Under the pieces are notes generated by a model that saw only the letters and a program-made list of their open reading frames with translations, ran no database searches and had not been told where the DNA came from. DNA of 64,000 bases from NCBI RefSeq assembly GCF_015594925.2, contig NZ_CP087591.1:930001-994000 (forward strand), in the 5' to 3' direction. This DNA is from Vibrio sp. VB16. Lineage in GTDB: Bacteria > Pseudomonadota > Gammaproteobacteria > Enterobacterales > Vibrionaceae. Positions 54,637 through 62,428 of the stretch are shown here, piece after piece. Each line of letters opens with the position of its first letter. The stretch's first letter is position 1. The position numbers and the translations under genes are program-made.

Positions 54637-54865
54637 AGGACGGTCTCTTTTCTAGCCAATTACATATTATTATTCTATGAGTATAACGACAAATATTGCT
54701 TAGGGTTAAGTGATTAGGTGCGTAGGTCTTGTTTTTGATAATGCCGTCATTTTTTTGCGGTTTAAAATGAATGTAGAGAAGTGTACATACCGACAATGTC
54801 AATGGTATTTGAACTACAATTAACCGACATGCAAGAGGCAAACTTAGCCTGAAGAGGATGAAATA

Positions 54866-55102
54866 ATGAAGACGATGACGTGTAAACAACTAGGTGGTGC
54901 TTGTGATGAAGTATTTAGTGCCAATACTTTTGAAGAGTTGGTCGAGCTAAGTAAACAGCATGGAATGGTGATGTTTCAACAACAAGATACTCAACATTTG
55001 CAAGCGATGGCTAGAATTCAACAATTGATGTCAGACCCTGAAGCGATGAAGGTTTGGTTCGATAGTAAGAGAAGCGAATTTGACCAACTCGAATCTGATT
55101 AG
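54866..55102 (+). CDS. DUF1059 family small protein
   Basis: A 78-residue cytoplasmic protein. MKTMTCKQLGGACDEVFSANTFEELVELSKQHGM matches the DUF1059 pattern with its paired cysteines (Cys6, Cys13), suggesting a small metal or redox site. The C-terminal half is a charged helix. GAAGAGGA lies just upstream of the ATG. No function is established for the family. It stands alone between larger genes on the minus strand. Confidence 0.85.
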   Translation: MKTMTCKQLGGACDEVFSANTFEELVELSKQHGMVMFQQQDTQHLQAMARIQQLMSDPEAMKVWFDSKRSEFDQLESD

Positions 55103-55125
55103 GTTCGAGTTGGGTATGTTGCGAT

Positions 55126-55716
55126 CTATTTGATCGTTAAGGAAAGTGAAGCGACGCGTTGAAGAAGTGTAGTCAGGTGCATTATTGCCTCGATATGTTG
55201 AGGGTAGTCTTGAAATGGTTGGCAGCGAACGTCATCCATTTCGATTATCTCGTTGGATAATAACCAATATAAATCCGAGGTGTAAAGCATAGCGGATAGT
55301 GGCTTGTATACTTCCGTTTCATACGCTTGAGATAGGTCCGCGATAATCATCTCACGATCGTGTTCACTCTCTATTGGCTTATTTGCATTGTCTATAGCGG
55401 TTATGTAGTGCAGGTTATTAACGAGGCTTTCCATAATCGGCTTGTTATCCTTTGACAAAGATGACAACGTTTGTTTGATAATGCTTAGCCAGTTTGCTTT
55501 GGTTAATGTGTTTTCATCTACACTTTCGAACTCATTAACGATTTTGTGTTCTACAAAGACCTGTGATTCTTTCAATACCGCTCTTACCTTTTGAAACGGC
55601 AATTGAAATTCTATGCAAAGTGCAAGGATAAGGCGATGGAAGCCGCCATCAGGAAGATGAAGGTTACCTTTAAAAAGAGTAATGGCGTGTTCTTGTTCTT
55701 GAGTGAGGTTACTCAT
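55126..55716 (-). CDS. Hypothetical protein
   Basis: A 196-residue protein starting at ATG 55716 (MSNLTQEQEHAITLF), with AAGGA upstream; the frame is open to 55743. It is soluble and acidic, appears helical, and contains EFQLPFQKVRAVLKESQVFVEHKIV and HYITAIDNANKPIESEHDREMIIADL. I do not recognise the family, and no signal peptide or catalytic motif is apparent. It lies on the same strand as the RNase HI gene, 81 bases downstream of it. Confidence 0.6.
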   Translation of the reverse strand: MSNLTQEQEHAITLFKGNLHLPDGGFHRLILALCIEFQLPFQKVRAVLKESQVFVEHKIVNEFESVDENTLTKANWLSIIKQTLSSLSKDNKPIMESLVNNLHYITAIDNANKPIESEHDREMIIADLSQAYETEVYKPLSAMLYTSDLYWLLSNEIIEMDDVRCQPFQDYPQHIEAIMHLTTLLQRVASLSLTIK

Positions 55717-55797
55717 TCTGGGTCTTTCCTTACTGCTTAGCATGTATAATTACTGTTGATATCAACAACATTATATATCGATTTATTTAGCGTTGAT

Positions 55798-56586
55798 TTA
55801 TCCGCGGCGTTTTTTAAGAATAGTGTCAATATCTAGCGCTTCAGTGTATAAGCTCAGCTTATCTTGTTTCGTTTCGATAGCTAAAATAGACATTCTGTCG
55901 GCGAGTTCATTGCCTTCTACACCAATGTGCCCATTGACGTGGTGGATGGCTATTTTACTCTCTAGGGTTTGGTACAAAGCAAACATCTCTTTAATAAGCT
56001 CGATATTTTTGATCTCGCCTCCTTTCCTAACCCATCCATTCTTTGCCCATCCTTTCGCCCATGTGGTTAAACACTGGATTGAGTAACTAGAATCGCTATA
56101 AATACCAACGGTTTTGTTGTTATCCAGATAGGCTTGACTGATCAATAAGCTCTGATGAAGAGCATTCAGTTCTGCCGTGTTATTGGTCCCTTCCGCTTGG
56201 TAGATTCCAAACCATAGCTCAGCAAGCTTGTTGGAATGATAGATAGCAATACCCGAGCCCGCTTCACCAGGGTTTGGCTCGCAAGCCCCATCGGTAAAAA
56301 TCTTAACCTCATAAGGCATGGCGTCAATATGTTCATCGGTTAGAGCTGAGGCTTTAGGCTTTTTAGAGCCTGCGATAGATTTGCTTCCGTGTTTGGACTT
56401 AACGGCGGGCGATTTGGATATTATTCCGGTGTTCGCTGATTGGCTAAATGCCTCTTCAGCCTCAATGCGAGTCGGAAATGATTTATAACGAGCCCCAGGG
56501 AATTTTTCAACTTGAGTCTTACACGTTGCCCAATCAGTAAAAATACCCGTTTTACGGCCTTGCCAAACGACATAGAATTTTGCCAA
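55798..56586 (-). CDS. Ribonuclease HI with N-terminal viroplasmin/HBD domain
   Basis: Degrades RNA in RNA/DNA hybrids. The 262-residue protein has an N-terminal hybrid-binding (viroplasmin-like) domain, MAKFYVVWQGRKTGIFTDWATCKTQVEKFPGARYKSF, a basic linker (about 55-85), and an RNase H domain with the four acidic residues intact: Asp99 in FTDGACEPNPG, Glu in TNNTAELNAL, Asp in YSDSSYSI, and Asp in NELADR. This architecture is that of eukaryotic RNase H1 and some bacterial forms, unlike the one-domain E. coli RnhA (155 residues), which a vibrio should also have. Probably an additional RNase H. Confidence 0.9.
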   Translation of the reverse strand: MAKFYVVWQGRKTGIFTDWATCKTQVEKFPGARYKSFPTRIEAEEAFSQSANTGIISKSPAVKSKHGSKSIAGSKKPKASALTDEHIDAMPYEVKIFTDGACEPNPGEAGSGIAIYHSNKLAELWFGIYQAEGTNNTAELNALHQSLLISQAYLDNNKTVGIYSDSSYSIQCLTTWAKGWAKNGWVRKGGEIKNIELIKEMFALYQTLESKIAIHHVNGHIGVEGNELADRMSILAIETKQDKLSLYTEALDIDTILKKRRG

Positions 56587-56798
56587 ATTATGCTTTTAAA
56601 CCTAATGAATTAGAGACAGAGCGAATGTATTACACTATTCGCGTTATTTCAATTGAGATACTAGGTATTTATACCAGTACCACTAAAAGATAGGTTAGAT
56701 GAAAAGTGTTTACGCTCACATGTCTCGATCAGTTTGGCAAACCGAATTCATTTTAATCACATAATCAATTTGATGGATATTGGTTGTAATCCGTAGAT

Positions 56799-56826
56799 AA
56801 AAAAAGCCCTAACAAAAGTTAGGGCT
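56799..56826 (-). terminator. Terminator of lpp
   Basis: On the minus strand a perfect 9-bp stem (AGCCCTAAC at 56805-56813 with its complement at 56818-56826, 4-base loop) is followed by seven T residues. It lies 58 bases after the lpp stop. Confidence 0.92.
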
Positions 56827-56883
56827 TAGCGTTGTGTTGTTACTATTTAGTAAAGCTGTCTATCACTACTTAGTATTTGAAAA

Positions 56884-57156
56884 CTACTTCGTATAAGACT
56901 GAGCGATATTATCGATTCGCTCGTTTGCTCTAGCTGCTTCATCTTGAGCTGACATAGCTGCATCAGTCGCTTTACCTGCTTTCATCTCAGCAGCTGATTG
57001 ACTTGATTTAAGCGAAGAAACTTCACTGCTTAACTCATCTACTTGTGAAGATAGCGCGGCAAGTTGACTGGTTGTTTCTTCATCGGGTCCAGAGGCACAG
57101 CCTCCTAGTAAAAGAAGAGAACCCATACCGACTGCTATTAGTAATTTGTTATTCAT
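56884..57156 (-). CDS. lpp: Major outer-membrane lipoprotein Lpp
   Basis: A 90-residue lipoprotein. Start at MNNKLLIAVGMGSLL (ATG 57156); the lipobox is LGGC with Cys20. The mature part is a regular alpha-helical coiled coil with heptads (LAALSSQVDELSSEVSSLKSS) and alanine-rich repeats, ending YTK; the C-terminal lysine is the residue linked to peptidoglycan in E. coli Lpp. Abundant structural tether between outer membrane and cell wall. A strong terminator follows and an AT-rich promoter region precedes it. Confidence 0.9.
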   Translation of the reverse strand: MNNKLLIAVGMGSLLLLGGCASGPDEETTSQLAALSSQVDELSSEVSSLKSSQSAAEMKAGKATDAAMSAQDEAARANERIDNIAQSYTK

Positions 57157-57353
57157 GCACACTCCTGTTATGTAATGTCATCTTTTTTTAACTCGAATTT
57201 AGTGTAGCTCTGATCTTATTGATCCGATAGGGTTTATTAGTAAATAGATTTGCATCGTCATCACTATTTACACTGTAAAATTGTATCCGTCTCATTAATA
57301 AGACAATTTAGTGCGATTTGACCGACAAAAAATACCCATAAAAACGAATTTTT

Positions 57354-58259
57354 TTACAAATTCAGATAGTGATCAACCAAAAGAGCAACAAATAGAAGCA
57401 TTAAGTGATAAATAGAAAACTTAAATGTATCCATTGCTGTGCTGTTTTTACAGTTATATTTAAGCTGCCATGCATGAAAGATAAACCCACTGCTTAATAC
57501 CGTTGCAATCGACAAATATATCATTCCACTCATGCCGACAAGAACCGGTAATAAGCAAACCAAAAATAGTAAAATGGTGTAAAGCAAAATACTTGTTTTT
57601 GTGTATTCCACTCCATGAGTAACGGGGAGCATAGGAATATCAGCTTTGGCATACTCATCTTTTCGGTGGATCGCGAGTGCCCAGAAATGAGGCGGGGTCC
57701 AAACAAAAATAATCATCACCAATAACCACGCGTTAGCATGGAGTTCTCCTGTAACAGAGGTCCAACCTAATAGAGGAGGCATCGCGCCTGCAATACCTGC
57801 TATGACAATATTTTGCGGCGTGGCTCTTTTTAGGTACATGGTGTAAACCACGGCGTAACCGAGCAGACTCACCAAGGTGAGAAATGCAGTTAATGCGTTA
57901 ACACCTATATAGAGCACGGCAAATCCAATGACTCCTAATGCGAAAGCAAAAAGCGAAACCTCATAAGCGTTGATATTTCCCGATGGGAGCGGCCTTTTTT
58001 GAGTCCTCATCATCAAAGCATCGATTCTTCTATCGATTAGGTGGTTAAATGCGGCAGCAGAACCCGCCATCGCGCCAATACCCAAAAGACCCAGTAGGCT
58101 TTGCTGTACGGGTAACGAAGTGGGCACGGCTAAACACATACCTACAACCGCAGTAAGCAACATAAGTGCGACCACTTTTGGTTTGGTGAGCGAGAGGTAA
58201 AGACGCCATTTTGGTTGTTCAAATTCAGCCGTACTGCTTGCGACAAGTGTTTTATTCAT
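57354..58259 (-). CDS. ctaB: Protoheme IX farnesyltransferase CtaB
   Basis: Makes haem O from haem B by adding a farnesyl group; an inner-membrane UbiA-family prenyltransferase. The 301-residue protein starts at ATG 58259 (AGGGGGA upstream), overlapping the ctaA end by 8 bases. The first prenyl-diphosphate aspartate motif is NHLIDRRIDALMMRT, the second is IHRKDEYAKADIPMLPV. Nine hydrophobic segments are present. Haem O is passed to CtaA. Last gene of the oxidase cluster. Confidence 0.94.
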   Translation of the reverse strand: MNKTLVASSTAEFEQPKWRLYLSLTKPKVVALMLLTAVVGMCLAVPTSLPVQQSLLGLLGIGAMAGSAAAFNHLIDRRIDALMMRTQKRPLPSGNINAYEVSLFAFALGVIGFAVLYIGVNALTAFLTLVSLLGYAVVYTMYLKRATPQNIVIAGIAGAMPPLLGWTSVTGELHANAWLLVMIIFVWTPPHFWALAIHRKDEYAKADIPMLPVTHGVEYTKTSILLYTILLFLVCLLPVLVGMSGMIYLSIATVLSSGFIFHAWQLKYNCKNSTAMDTFKFSIYHLMLLFVALLVDHYLNL

Positions 58260-59316
58260 GAGTCCCCCTAATATGTGATTCGATAGAGTGAGAAGTTGCA
58301 ATGTTGTGGTTTTTACTGTGTACGTAAATAACGTAGTTGATTCTGACTGTGGTAATGAGAATCAGTGCACCGCAAAGATTATGCAGAACAGCGATAGGTA
58401 ATGGTAATTGAAGTAAAACGTTACTGATCCCTAATGTTATTTGAATCAGTAACAAAAAGAGGAGCCAATGTGATAGGTGGCGAAGAAATGGATCAGCGCT
58501 CTGCCTTGCTTGCCAATGAAATAGCAATACAACGATGGCGACGACAAAAGCGCCAATGCGGTGGCTGATATGTATGGTCATTCGGCTCGCGTAATCTAAT
58601 ACGCCAAATTCATAATTATCATGGCCAGATTGGATGAGTGTAAACGCCGTTTTAAAATTAAGATATTGCGTCCATTCGCCTTGGCAAATCGGAAGACTGG
58701 TGCACATTAGCGCAGCATAATTGGCTGATGTCCAGCCACCCAAAAATATCTGACCGATGACTGAAAACAAGGTGATCAGTGCGAGTGGTTTTATAGCGCC
58801 TTGTAACGGTTCGTTAATTTGTGCAGGGGCAACGTTACGTAGACGTATTTTGGTGTACAGAAGCACCAGCAAACTGAGTAATGTAAAACCACCAAACAGA
58901 TGAGCTAACACCACGATAGGCATGAGTTTAAGGGTGACGGTCCACATGCCGAGTAATGCTTGTGCTATGACGACTATCGATAGTGAGATTGGAAGTATGA
59001 AGCCGACACGGTTGTGCCGCAGTGAAATCCACGTGACAGCAAAAACAAGTAAGCCGAGAGAGCCAGCGAAGTAGCGGTGAATCATTTCTGGCCATGCTTT
59101 ACTCTCGACAACGTCAAGATGAGGGTAGAGTTGATTCGCTTTTGCTATCTCAGTCGTGGAAGTGGGTACACTAAGGTGACCATAACACCCCGGCCAGTCC
59201 GGACAGCCCAATCCTGCGTCGGATAGACGAGTATAGGCACCCAAAACGATGACACACAGAGTCAATATAATACTCAGCTTTAATACCAATAATAAAACCC
59301 GAGGTTCGTTCTGCAT
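58252..59316 (-). CDS. ctaA: Heme A synthase CtaA
   Basis: Oxidises haem O to haem A for the aa3 oxidase. The 354-residue inner-membrane protein has eight hydrophobic helices and the conserved histidines: EMIHRYFAG (about 78-86), VVLAHLFGG, IHISHRIGA and VLHNLCGA. CPDWPGCYG near residue 38 and CTSLPICQG near residue 205 are the extracytoplasmic cysteine pairs seen in many CtaA proteins. It lies between a Sco-like protein and ctaB in the oxidase operon, with 10 bases to the former. Confidence 0.94.
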   Translation of the reverse strand: MQNEPRVLLLVLKLSIILTLCVIVLGAYTRLSDAGLGCPDWPGCYGHLSVPTSTTEIAKANQLYPHLDVVESKAWPEMIHRYFAGSLGLLVFAVTWISLRHNRVGFILPISLSIVVIAQALLGMWTVTLKLMPIVVLAHLFGGFTLLSLLVLLYTKIRLRNVAPAQINEPLQGAIKPLALITLFSVIGQIFLGGWTSANYAALMCTSLPICQGEWTQYLNFKTAFTLIQSGHDNYEFGVLDYASRMTIHISHRIGAFVVAIVVLLFHWQARQSADPFLRHLSHWLLFLLLIQITLGISNVLLQLPLPIAVLHNLCGALILITTVRINYVIYVHSKNHNIATSHSIESHIRGTHE

Positions 59317-59326
59317 TTCGGTATCC

Positions 59327-59902
59327 TTATCCGACTCTAGAAAGTTTTAATAACTTACGAAAATCAGTAAGTAGTTCTTTATGCTGCTTAAAAAGTTCGT
59401 TTTCTAATGACTGTCGAGGATATTTCATAACTAATTGCCCGAGAGGGTCGACTAACAAATACTCTGACGAATCAACGTAGTTCATAAAGTTTTCGGTCAC
59501 TTTAATGGTTGTAAATGAATCACGTAGACTGGATAAGCTATTAAGGTCACTATTTTCGGTGACATAAAGGACGGCTTTAACTCTAGGTTGGTATTTTCCT
59601 AGTGCGATAAAGCTTTGGTTGAGTAAATAAACCTGTTGTTTACATAGCTCATCACACTCAGCAGGGATGACGATTCCCATGTGCCAAATTTTGCTTACGG
59701 GCATCTCTATCTTAAGCATTGAATAAGTGAGTCTTGGTTCGATCAGGACGCCTTTGTTTGTTACACCTGACTGGTACCAATGTTGAGTCAATATTAATTT
59801 AGCCGCGATGGCTGGAATCATGAACATGAGAATAAGAGAAACCAAAACGATTCGGCCTTTGGTTCGGCTATTGGTGGGGTTTTCTTCTAGTGAGATGGTC
59901 AT
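59327..59902 (-). CDS. Sco-like oxidase assembly protein with altered site
   Basis: A 191-residue protein with an N-terminal membrane anchor (VLVSLILMFMIPAIAAKLIL, about 19-38) and a thioredoxin-like periplasmic part. A CxxxC pair in AECDELCKQQ is the Sco-type copper site, and SSEYLLVDPLGQLVMKYP corresponds to the Sco region that normally has the third ligand, a histidine in a DH pair. Here that position is Ser. Its position, overlapping surf1 by 4 bases and preceding ctaA, supports a role in oxidase assembly. Either it is a Sco relative that lost copper binding, or a thioredoxin-fold accessory. Confidence 0.65.
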   Translation of the reverse strand: MTISLEENPTNSRTKGRIVLVSLILMFMIPAIAAKLILTQHWYQSGVTNKGVLIEPRLTYSMLKIEMPVSKIWHMGIVIPAECDELCKQQVYLLNQSFIALGKYQPRVKAVLYVTENSDLNSLSSLRDSFTTIKVTENFMNYVDSSEYLLVDPLGQLVMKYPRQSLENELFKQHKELLTDFRKLLKLSRVG

Positions 59903-60699
59903 GATATATCCCTGTTAATGGCTCGTAATTTTTTATAGAAAATGGTTAACATGAGCAGTAACCAAACGGCTGCCATCGCAAACCACTGTACTGAATAAGC
60001 GAAGTGTTTGGATGAAGCCATGGGTATCGGTTTCCATGGTTGAGGGAGAGGCCAGTCTTCTACTTGATCGGGTTGCATAGCGAAAGGTAATAAAGAAACC
60101 ATAAGTTTGGTTTCAAGTTGTTTGAAGTTCAAATTTTGAATTCTAAGATGTTTGATAGTTTCGGGCATCAGGTCTGAGCTGAGCTTATTCAAGCTTCGAG
60201 CATACAGCCGACCCGTTAAACGCTCTTGTTGTAAAGTTTGTGGGGTAACAGGGAGTACTGAACGATCATGCCCCGTTGGTATAAATCCGAGCTCGATCAA
60301 CAGGTGATCGTTATGGTTATGAGGCTTAACAATTTGATACACCAAATAACCGGCTTGGCCGTTATGGGTTTGATTATCAAGATAGATCAAAGGGTTATCG
60401 CTGGTATTGAAGGCTGAGGATACTTTTAGTCCAGTGACAGGAGCCGAATAATCGGTCAATTCACTAAGGGGGATATGAGTTTGTACTGCTCTCGTTTCTA
60501 ACTGTTGTTCAAGCTGCTGTTTCGCCTCACCTCGACTTAATTGCCATAATCCTAAGTTGACCAATAGAAAAAATACAACCACAGTTAACAGTGCTGCAAC
60601 CCAATACGAGACGGAGTGGGATAACACAGCAATAGGAGATGCTATGGTTTTTGCTTTCAAAACAGCACTGATATTCATGTTACTTTTCATCATCGGCAA
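59899..60699 (-). CDS. SURF1-family cytochrome oxidase assembly protein
   Basis: Helps insert haem A into subunit I. The protein has the SURF1 layout: an N-terminal helix (about 31-50) ending in GLWQLSRGEAKQQLE, a periplasmic part with QAGYLVYQIV and ELGFIPTG, and a C-terminal helix beginning at KHFAYSVQWFAMAAVWLLLML. The full open frame (266 residues, from 60699) overlaps the divergent DUF2909 gene by 56 bases; the start may instead be ATG 60678 or GTG 60627 (242 residues, which avoids the overlap). No start has a clear ribosome site. Confidence 0.88.
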   Translation of the reverse strand: MPMMKSNMNISAVLKAKTIASPIAVLSHSVSYWVAALLTVVVFFLLVNLGLWQLSRGEAKQQLEQQLETRAVQTHIPLSELTDYSAPVTGLKVSSAFNTSDNPLIYLDNQTHNGQAGYLVYQIVKPHNHNDHLLIELGFIPTGHDRSVLPVTPQTLQQERLTGRLYARSLNKLSSDLMPETIKHLRIQNLNFKQLETKLMVSLLPFAMQPDQVEDWPLPQPWKPIPMASSKHFAYSVQWFAMAAVWLLLMLTIFYKKLRAINRDIS

Positions 60700-60871
60700 C
60701 TTGGCGATAGCCCTTTATTATATGGTGAAATCATCACCTTCTGATGGTGAAAAAAACCCTTCCATGAGTCAATTTTTAGGCCGCCGACTTATGGTATCAG
60801 TAGGTGTCGTTATATTACTTATTATTGCTTTGAGCTCAGGTTTAATAGAGCCCAATGTTCGTCCTTATTGA
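60644..60871 (+). CDS. DUF2909 small membrane protein
   Basis: A 75-residue protein with two hydrophobic segments (FKTALIFMLLFIIGNLAIALYYMV and LMVSVGVVILLIIALSSGLI), matching the twin-transmembrane DUF2909 proteins that accompany aa3 oxidase genes in gammaproteobacteria. Start at ATG 60644, preceded by AGGAG at 5 bases; the frame is open further upstream to 60557. It is on the opposite strand from the oxidase genes. Role unknown, probably oxidase assembly or stability. Confidence 0.82.
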   Translation: MVFAFKTALIFMLLFIIGNLAIALYYMVKSSPSDGEKNPSMSQFLGRRLMVSVGVVILLIIALSSGLIEPNVRPY

Positions 60872-60909
60872 TCATCCAAAATACGTTGTATTCGTGAATC
60901 AAACCGTTT

Positions 60910-61809
60910 CTATAGCACATAAACGAATACAAATAGGCAGAGCCAGATCACGTCAACAAAATGCCAATACCAACTTCCGGCTTGAAACGCAAAATGGTTT
61001 CGAGGTGTAAAATGGTCATACGCAATTCTACAAAGCAGAATTATCAAAAAGATGGATCCCAATAAGACGTGCAGGCCGTGAAATCCGGTCAGCATAAAGA
61101 AGGTGTTGCCATAAATGCCAGATTGCAATGTGAGTCCGAGTTCTTGGTAGGCATGGATGTATTCTTCGATTTGGAAGAACAGAAACAGCCCCGCTAACAC
61201 GATGGTTATCTCTAACCAGAAAACCAATGCTGTGCGGCGGCCTTTTTCTAAACTGACATGAGCGAAGTGCAGTGTGATTGAAGAGAGCAATAAGATTATC
61301 GTATTTTTAAGTGGAATTCCTTGCCACGGCATGGCTTCGACTGACTGGCCCGAAGGTGTACTGGTTAAGGGCCAAAGGGCCTCAAATGCGGGCCACAAAA
61401 TTTCGTGAGTCATCGCATTGTTATCTGCACCCGCTAACCAAGGCACGGCAACCATCCTCGCGTAAAATAGGGCACCAAAAAAAGCACCAAAAAACATAAT
61501 TTCTGAGAAAATAAACCAACTCATGCCTTGTTTGAATGAACGATCGATCTGATCTGAATACAAGCCAGAGAGAGATTCGGTGATCACGCTCTTAAACCAT
61601 CCCGCAAACATATACAATAGAACCAAGAACCCGATGGTTAATACGCCTTTACCGATGACAGACCCAAGGCTCTCGGTCCCTTTATACTGGACGGTTACCC
61701 CTGCACCTACCGCGATCAGAAATAGAGCGATAGCGCCAATGATCGGCCAATGACTCTGGGCTGGGACATAGTAAGTAGGATGTTGCGAATGGGGGGCTTC
61801 TACGCTCAT
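60910..61809 (-). CDS. coxC: Cytochrome c oxidase subunit III
   Basis: Third membrane subunit of the aa3 cytochrome c oxidase, which assists proton uptake and stability. The 299-residue protein has seven predicted helices. Landmarks: HPTYYVPAQSHWPIIGAI at the start, MSWFIFSEIMFFGAFFGALFYAR, and GFHGLHVLLGSIFLI with WYWHFVDVIWLCLFVFVYVL at the end. Its start overlaps the ctaG stop by 4 bases. Length with the extra loop is typical for gammaproteobacteria. Confidence 0.95.
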   Translation of the reverse strand: MSVEAPHSQHPTYYVPAQSHWPIIGAIALFLIAVGAGVTVQYKGTESLGSVIGKGVLTIGFLVLLYMFAGWFKSVITESLSGLYSDQIDRSFKQGMSWFIFSEIMFFGAFFGALFYARMVAVPWLAGADNNAMTHEILWPAFEALWPLTSTPSGQSVEAMPWQGIPLKNTIILLLSSITLHFAHVSLEKGRRTALVFWLEITIVLAGLFLFFQIEEYIHAYQELGLTLQSGIYGNTFFMLTGFHGLHVLLGSIFLIILLCRIAYDHFTPRNHFAFQAGSWYWHFVDVIWLCLFVFVYVL

Positions 61810-62420
61810 TCTGATCTCCTTGGTGTCGCGGTTGAATTAGTGAGCATGGCGACACTTTTTGGCTCTTTTTCTACTGAGTCGGTTATGTCGAATACGGTGT
61901 AAGAAAGTGTAAGAGTATGAATGGAGTCGGGGATATCTGGCTCGATATAGAATACCAGCCCAAGCTCGGTACTTTCCCCTGCTTTTAGTGGTTGACGAGT
62001 AAAACAGAAACACTCCATTTTGTTAAAATGGGTAGCTGCTATGCCCGGAGAGACTGAGGGTACCGCTTGTACAATCGAATCTTGTTTCGACAAATTCTTG
62101 GCGAGATACGCCGTTTGTATCACCTGTCCTGGGTGAACTTGGAGCGTTCGAACTTTTGGTTTCATTTGCCAAAGCATACCAGACGGAATGTGAGCCATAA
62201 GCTCTACGTCAATAGTTCGAGATAGATCAATAGCCATTCCATGGGGCTGATCTATCGCGACTCTATTCGTCTTTCCATTGATACCTAAAGCATCACACAT
62301 GACATCATAAAGAGGCACAAGCGCGTATCCAAAGCCGAACATCGCCACGACGGCAAACAGTAGTTTGGTCGTCAGCGCTTTGTTCGCTTTTTGCTTGTCC
62401 TTTTTTTTACCTATTCCCAT
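61806..62420 (-). CDS. ctaG: Cytochrome c oxidase assembly protein CtaG (Cox11)
   Basis: Copper chaperone that builds the CuB site of subunit I. The 204-residue protein has one N-terminal membrane helix (LLFAVVAMFGFGYALVPLYDVMC, about 19-41) and a periplasmic immunoglobulin-like domain with the copper-binding motif KMECFCFTRQPL. It lies between ctaD and coxC, 8 bases after ctaD and overlapping coxC by 4 bases. Confidence 0.95.
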   Translation of the reverse strand: MGIGKKKDKQKANKALTTKLLFAVVAMFGFGYALVPLYDVMCDALGINGKTNRVAIDQPHGMAIDLSRTIDVELMAHIPSGMLWQMKPKVRTLQVHPGQVIQTAYLAKNLSKQDSIVQAVPSVSPGIAATHFNKMECFCFTRQPLKAGESTELGLVFYIEPDIPDSIHTLTLSYTVFDITDSVEKEPKSVAMLTNSTATPRRSE

Positions 62421-62428
62421 GACGACAC

